Source of the DNA: Candidatus Aerophobota bacterium
Lineage (GTDB): Bacteria > Aerophobota > Aerophobia > Aerophobales > AE-B3A
Direction of reading: 5' to 3'
DNA: 7,071 nucleotides
NCBI GenBank assembly: GCA_030602105.1
Contig: JAUWAK010000058.1
Span: forward strand, 1 to 7,071
The notes beneath the pieces were generated by a model. The model was not told the DNA's origin. It worked only from the letters and a program-made list of their open reading frames with translations, and ran no database searches. Of this stretch, positions 5,261 to 7,071 are shown in pieces (positions within the stretch are counted from its first letter, which is position 1; the number at the start of each line of letters is the position of its first letter). The position numbers and the translations under genes are program-made.

Positions 5261-6273
5261 TGAAATACGACTGGGAGCTAAAGAAAGTGGCAAAGACCGT
5301 GATCGGGGAGATGGTCAACCTTAGGGAGGGCGAGAATATCCTGATTTACGCCGACACAGCGGCGGATAAGCAGGTGGTAGATAGCATCGCCGAGGCCGCC
5401 CACCTCGCCGGGGGTGTAGTCTGCCTGTTTTGGTATGAGACCAGGCCGGAGGTCGGCATTGAACCGCCCAAACCACTGGCCGCGGCAATGAAGGCCTCAG
5501 ATGTGGTCATTGAGCTTGCTGAGAAGTACCTCATTCATACCAGATCGTACCATGAGGCCCTCAGGGCCGGTTCCAGAAACCTTTGCCTAACCGGGATGAC
5601 CCCGGAGATGATGGTGCGATGCATCGGCAACATAGACTATCCCAGGATGGTCGAATTGGGTGATGCTTTAGCGAAGCTCCTACAGGAAGGCGATAAGATG
5701 CGGATCACTACCCCGGCTGGAACTGACCTGACTTCGCAGATCGGGGATCGCCCCGTATTTCATAATTCAGGAATAATTTCTAAACCCGGCCAGCAGAGCT
5801 TTCTAGGAGGGCAGGTCTCCTGGGCCCCGATCGAGGAAAGCATCAATGGGACTATGGTCTTCGACGGTTCCCTCTGGCCCCCTGAAGAGCTTGGTCTACT
5901 CAAAATGCCTATGGTATTTGAGATAGAAAAGGGGGAAATAAAGAATATCAAAGGGAATAATGAGGCGAAGGTATTGGAAAAGTGGCTCAGGAGTTTTGAT
6001 GACCCAAATATGTTCAAAATCGCTCACTTCTCATACGGCTTCAATCCAGGGGCCAGGCTCAGCGGTACGATCCTCGAGGACGAGAGGATTTTCGGCTGCG
6101 TTGAGATGGGCATAGGTTCCCAAAGGCCTAGATTCAGGGGCACAGTGGGCTCGGCAAAAGCGCATACTGACGGGGTGATGCTCAATCCCACGGTGACATT
6201 GGATGGAGAGGTGATAGAGAGGGATGGCGAGTTTATACATTCCAAATTAATCAAGATAAAGGAGCAACTGTAA
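5260..6273 (+). CDS. COG2309 metalloenzyme: M29-type aminopeptidase or NicX-like (2,5-dihydroxypyridine dioxygenase-like) protein
   Basis: This 337-residue cytoplasmic protein has a GTG start with a strong SD. The N-terminal part has the family opening 'VAKTVIGEMVNLREGENILIYADTAAD', a Rossmann-like strand after the 'GE', then 'DVVIELAEKYLIHTRSYHEAL', and a middle segment 'GDKMRITTPAGTDLTSQIG' typical of COG2309. The C-terminal metal-binding half contains 'FEIEKGEIKNIKG', 'IAHFSYGFNPGARLSG' (His256), 'ILEDERIFGCVEMGIG' (Glu273, Glu282) and 'AHTDGVM' (His302, Asp304). In most relatives I recall, the first of these reads 'E..iG.NP' and the third 'GTxHxAxG', so Glu and His appear exchanged here. 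His256 plus His302-x-Asp304 resembles the iron-binding set reported for Pseudomonas NicX (His265, His318, Asp320). True M29 aminopeptidases are longer (about 410 residues). Automatic annotation would call it leucyl aminopeptidase, and the peptide transporter next door favours that. The NicX-like reading is an inference from ligands and length. Confidence 0.8.
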   Translation: MKYDWELKKVAKTVIGEMVNLREGENILIYADTAADKQVVDSIAEAAHLAGGVVCLFWYETRPEVGIEPPKPLAAAMKASDVVIELAEKYLIHTRSYHEALRAGSRNLCLTGMTPEMMVRCIGNIDYPRMVELGDALAKLLQEGDKMRITTPAGTDLTSQIGDRPVFHNSGIISKPGQQSFLGGQVSWAPIEESINGTMVFDGSLWPPEELGLLKMPMVFEIEKGEIKNIKGNNEAKVLEKWLRSFDDPNMFKIAHFSYGFNPGARLSGTILEDERIFGCVEMGIGSQRPRFRGTVGSAKAHTDGVMLNPTVTLDGEVIERDGEFIHSKLIKIKEQL

Positions 6274-6331
6274 ATTTCAACTCCAGGCATCACTGTACTC
6301 CTCAGGATCATCGGGCCTCGAGGGAAACAAA
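6274..6331 (+). other. Short intergenic spacer before nfo
   Basis: This 58-nt gap between the COG2309 gene and nfo contains only the nfo SD (GAGGG, 6320-6324) that I can support. I see no hairpin with a T-tract and no convincing -35/-10 pair, so nfo may be transcribed with the operon or from a weak or alternative promoter. Confidence 0.5.
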
Positions 6332-7071
6332 ATGCGATTTGGAGCCCACGTTTCCATTGCCGGGGGGATAAGCGCCGCTCTTGAGAGAGCCAGGGATCTT
6401 CATATCAGGGTTTTCCAGATTTTTTCTCGAAGTCCTCGAGGTAAGGGAAGAATACTCTCAGAAAAAGAGATAAAAAACTTCCGGCAAAGGTATCAAGAGC
6501 TAGCCTTTCACAATTTTTGCCTCCACAGCCCTTACTATATCAATTTAGCATCGTCCAATCCTAAAGTCTGGCACTATTCCATTTCCTGTCTTGTAGAAGA
6601 TCTCAAACTGACGGAGCTTCTGGGGGCCAAGTACCTGGTGGTGCACACAGGCAATCATGGGGGAGAGGGAGTGGAGGAAGGAACAAAAAGAGTAGCCAAG
6701 GCTTTAAGGCGAATCTTTAGTGAGGCTCCTTCCCACACTTCTCTTCTCCTGGAGAATACGGCAGGTCAGGGTACAGCCATAGGGTGCAGATGGGAGGAGC
6801 TAGCCTCTATAATCCACAGTTCCGGAGTAGAGGAGAGATTGGGGACTTGCGTGGATACCTGTCATGCTTTTGCTTGCGGCTATGATATAAGGACGAGAGA
6901 GAAGGTAGATGAAACTTTAGAGCGATTTGACCGAATCATAGGCCTTGCCAGATTAAAGCTTCTGCATGGGAACGACTCCAAAGGAGCTTTGGGATCCCGT
7001 ATTGATAGGCATGAGGACATCGGCAGGGGGAGGATAGGATTGGCTGGCTTTCAGGCATTGGTGAATCATCC
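6332..7071 (+). CDS. nfo: Endonuclease IV (AP endonuclease, Nfo family), 3' truncated by window edge
   Basis: From ATG 6332 the frame is open to the window end, giving 246 codons of a family usually about 280 long. Endonuclease IV cleaves DNA 5' of abasic sites in base excision repair using three zinc ions on a TIM barrel. The N-terminus 'FGAHVSIAGGISAALERA' and 'FQIF' are family hallmarks. The metal ligands are all visible: His65 (LHSPYYINLAS), His105 (VVHTGNH), Glu141 (LLENTAGQG), Asp175 and His178 (CVDTCHAF), His212 (LLHGNDSK), and Asp225 and His227 (SRIDRHEDIG). Each lies exactly four residues before its E. coli Nfo counterpart (69, 109, 145, 179, 182, 216, 229, 231), so the alignment is ungapped. 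The last ligand, E. coli Glu261, would fall just past the edge. GAGGG (6320-6324) is a suitable SD. It begins 58 nt after the previous gene with no terminator between, so read-through is possible, but a functional link to the transporter is not implied. Confidence 0.95.
   Translation, partial: MRFGAHVSIAGGISAALERARDLHIRVFQIFSRSPRGKGRILSEKEIKNFRQRYQELAFHNFCLHSPYYINLASSNPKVWHYSISCLVEDLKLTELLGAKYLVVHTGNHGGEGVEEGTKRVAKALRRIFSEAPSHTSLLLENTAGQGTAIGCRWEELASIIHSSGVEERLGTCVDTCHAFACGYDIRTREKVDETLERFDRIIGLARLKLLHGNDSKGALGSRIDRHEDIGRGRIGLAGFQALVNH

Noticed and set aside
6024..6311. Minus-strand frames opposite the end of the COG2309 gene
   Set aside because: They lie over the metal-binding motifs of a well-supported enzyme and have no family features.

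Overview
The window is a single co-directional (+ strand) bacterial gene block, compact and with strong Shine-Dalgarno (SD) sites. It holds a complete set of Dpp/Opp-type peptide ABC transporter membrane and ATPase genes with the tail of the binding protein in front, then two cytoplasmic enzyme genes, and finally the first part of a DNA-repair gene that runs off the right edge. By eye the base composition is close to half G+C, and AGG/AGA and ATA codons are common. This suggests an uncultivated, possibly thermophilic or anaerobic bacterium, but nothing fixes the phylum. I see no mobile element, CRISPR array, tRNA or rRNA.

Layout: 2-502, C-terminal third of a family-5 solute-binding protein (cut by the left edge). 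507-540, a long GC-rich hairpin. 547-616, an imperfect tandem copy of the first ~35 nt of the next gene. 581-1588 and 1599-2471, the two permeases (DppB- and DppC-like). 2474-3493 and 3490-4467, the two ATPases (DppD- and DppF-like), overlapping by 4 nt with a TTG start for the second. 4504-5181, an AroM-family protein of the Asp/Glu racemase superfamily. 5192-5260, a 22-codon small ORF with its own SD that resembles the start of the family encoded next. 5260-6273, a COG2309 (M29 'aminopeptidase'/NicX-like) metalloenzyme. 6332-edge, endonuclease IV (nfo), a real gene lacking its 3' end.

How the genes fit: the binding protein, two permeases and two ATPases make one importer, probably for peptides although the substrate class cannot be read from sequence. 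The hairpin after the binding-protein gene is where such operons often uncouple high binding-protein expression from low membrane-protein expression. The two enzymes downstream would process imported material in the cytoplasm. The simple reading is peptide hydrolysis. However, the COG2309 enzyme carries a His/His-x-Asp arrangement like the iron dioxygenase NicX, and its partner belongs to the superfamily that also contains racemases and maleate isomerase, so a non-peptidase pathway is a real alternative. nfo is probably an unrelated neighbour. The most unusual items are the tandem start duplication, the vestige-like small ORF, and the active-site pattern of the enzyme pair.
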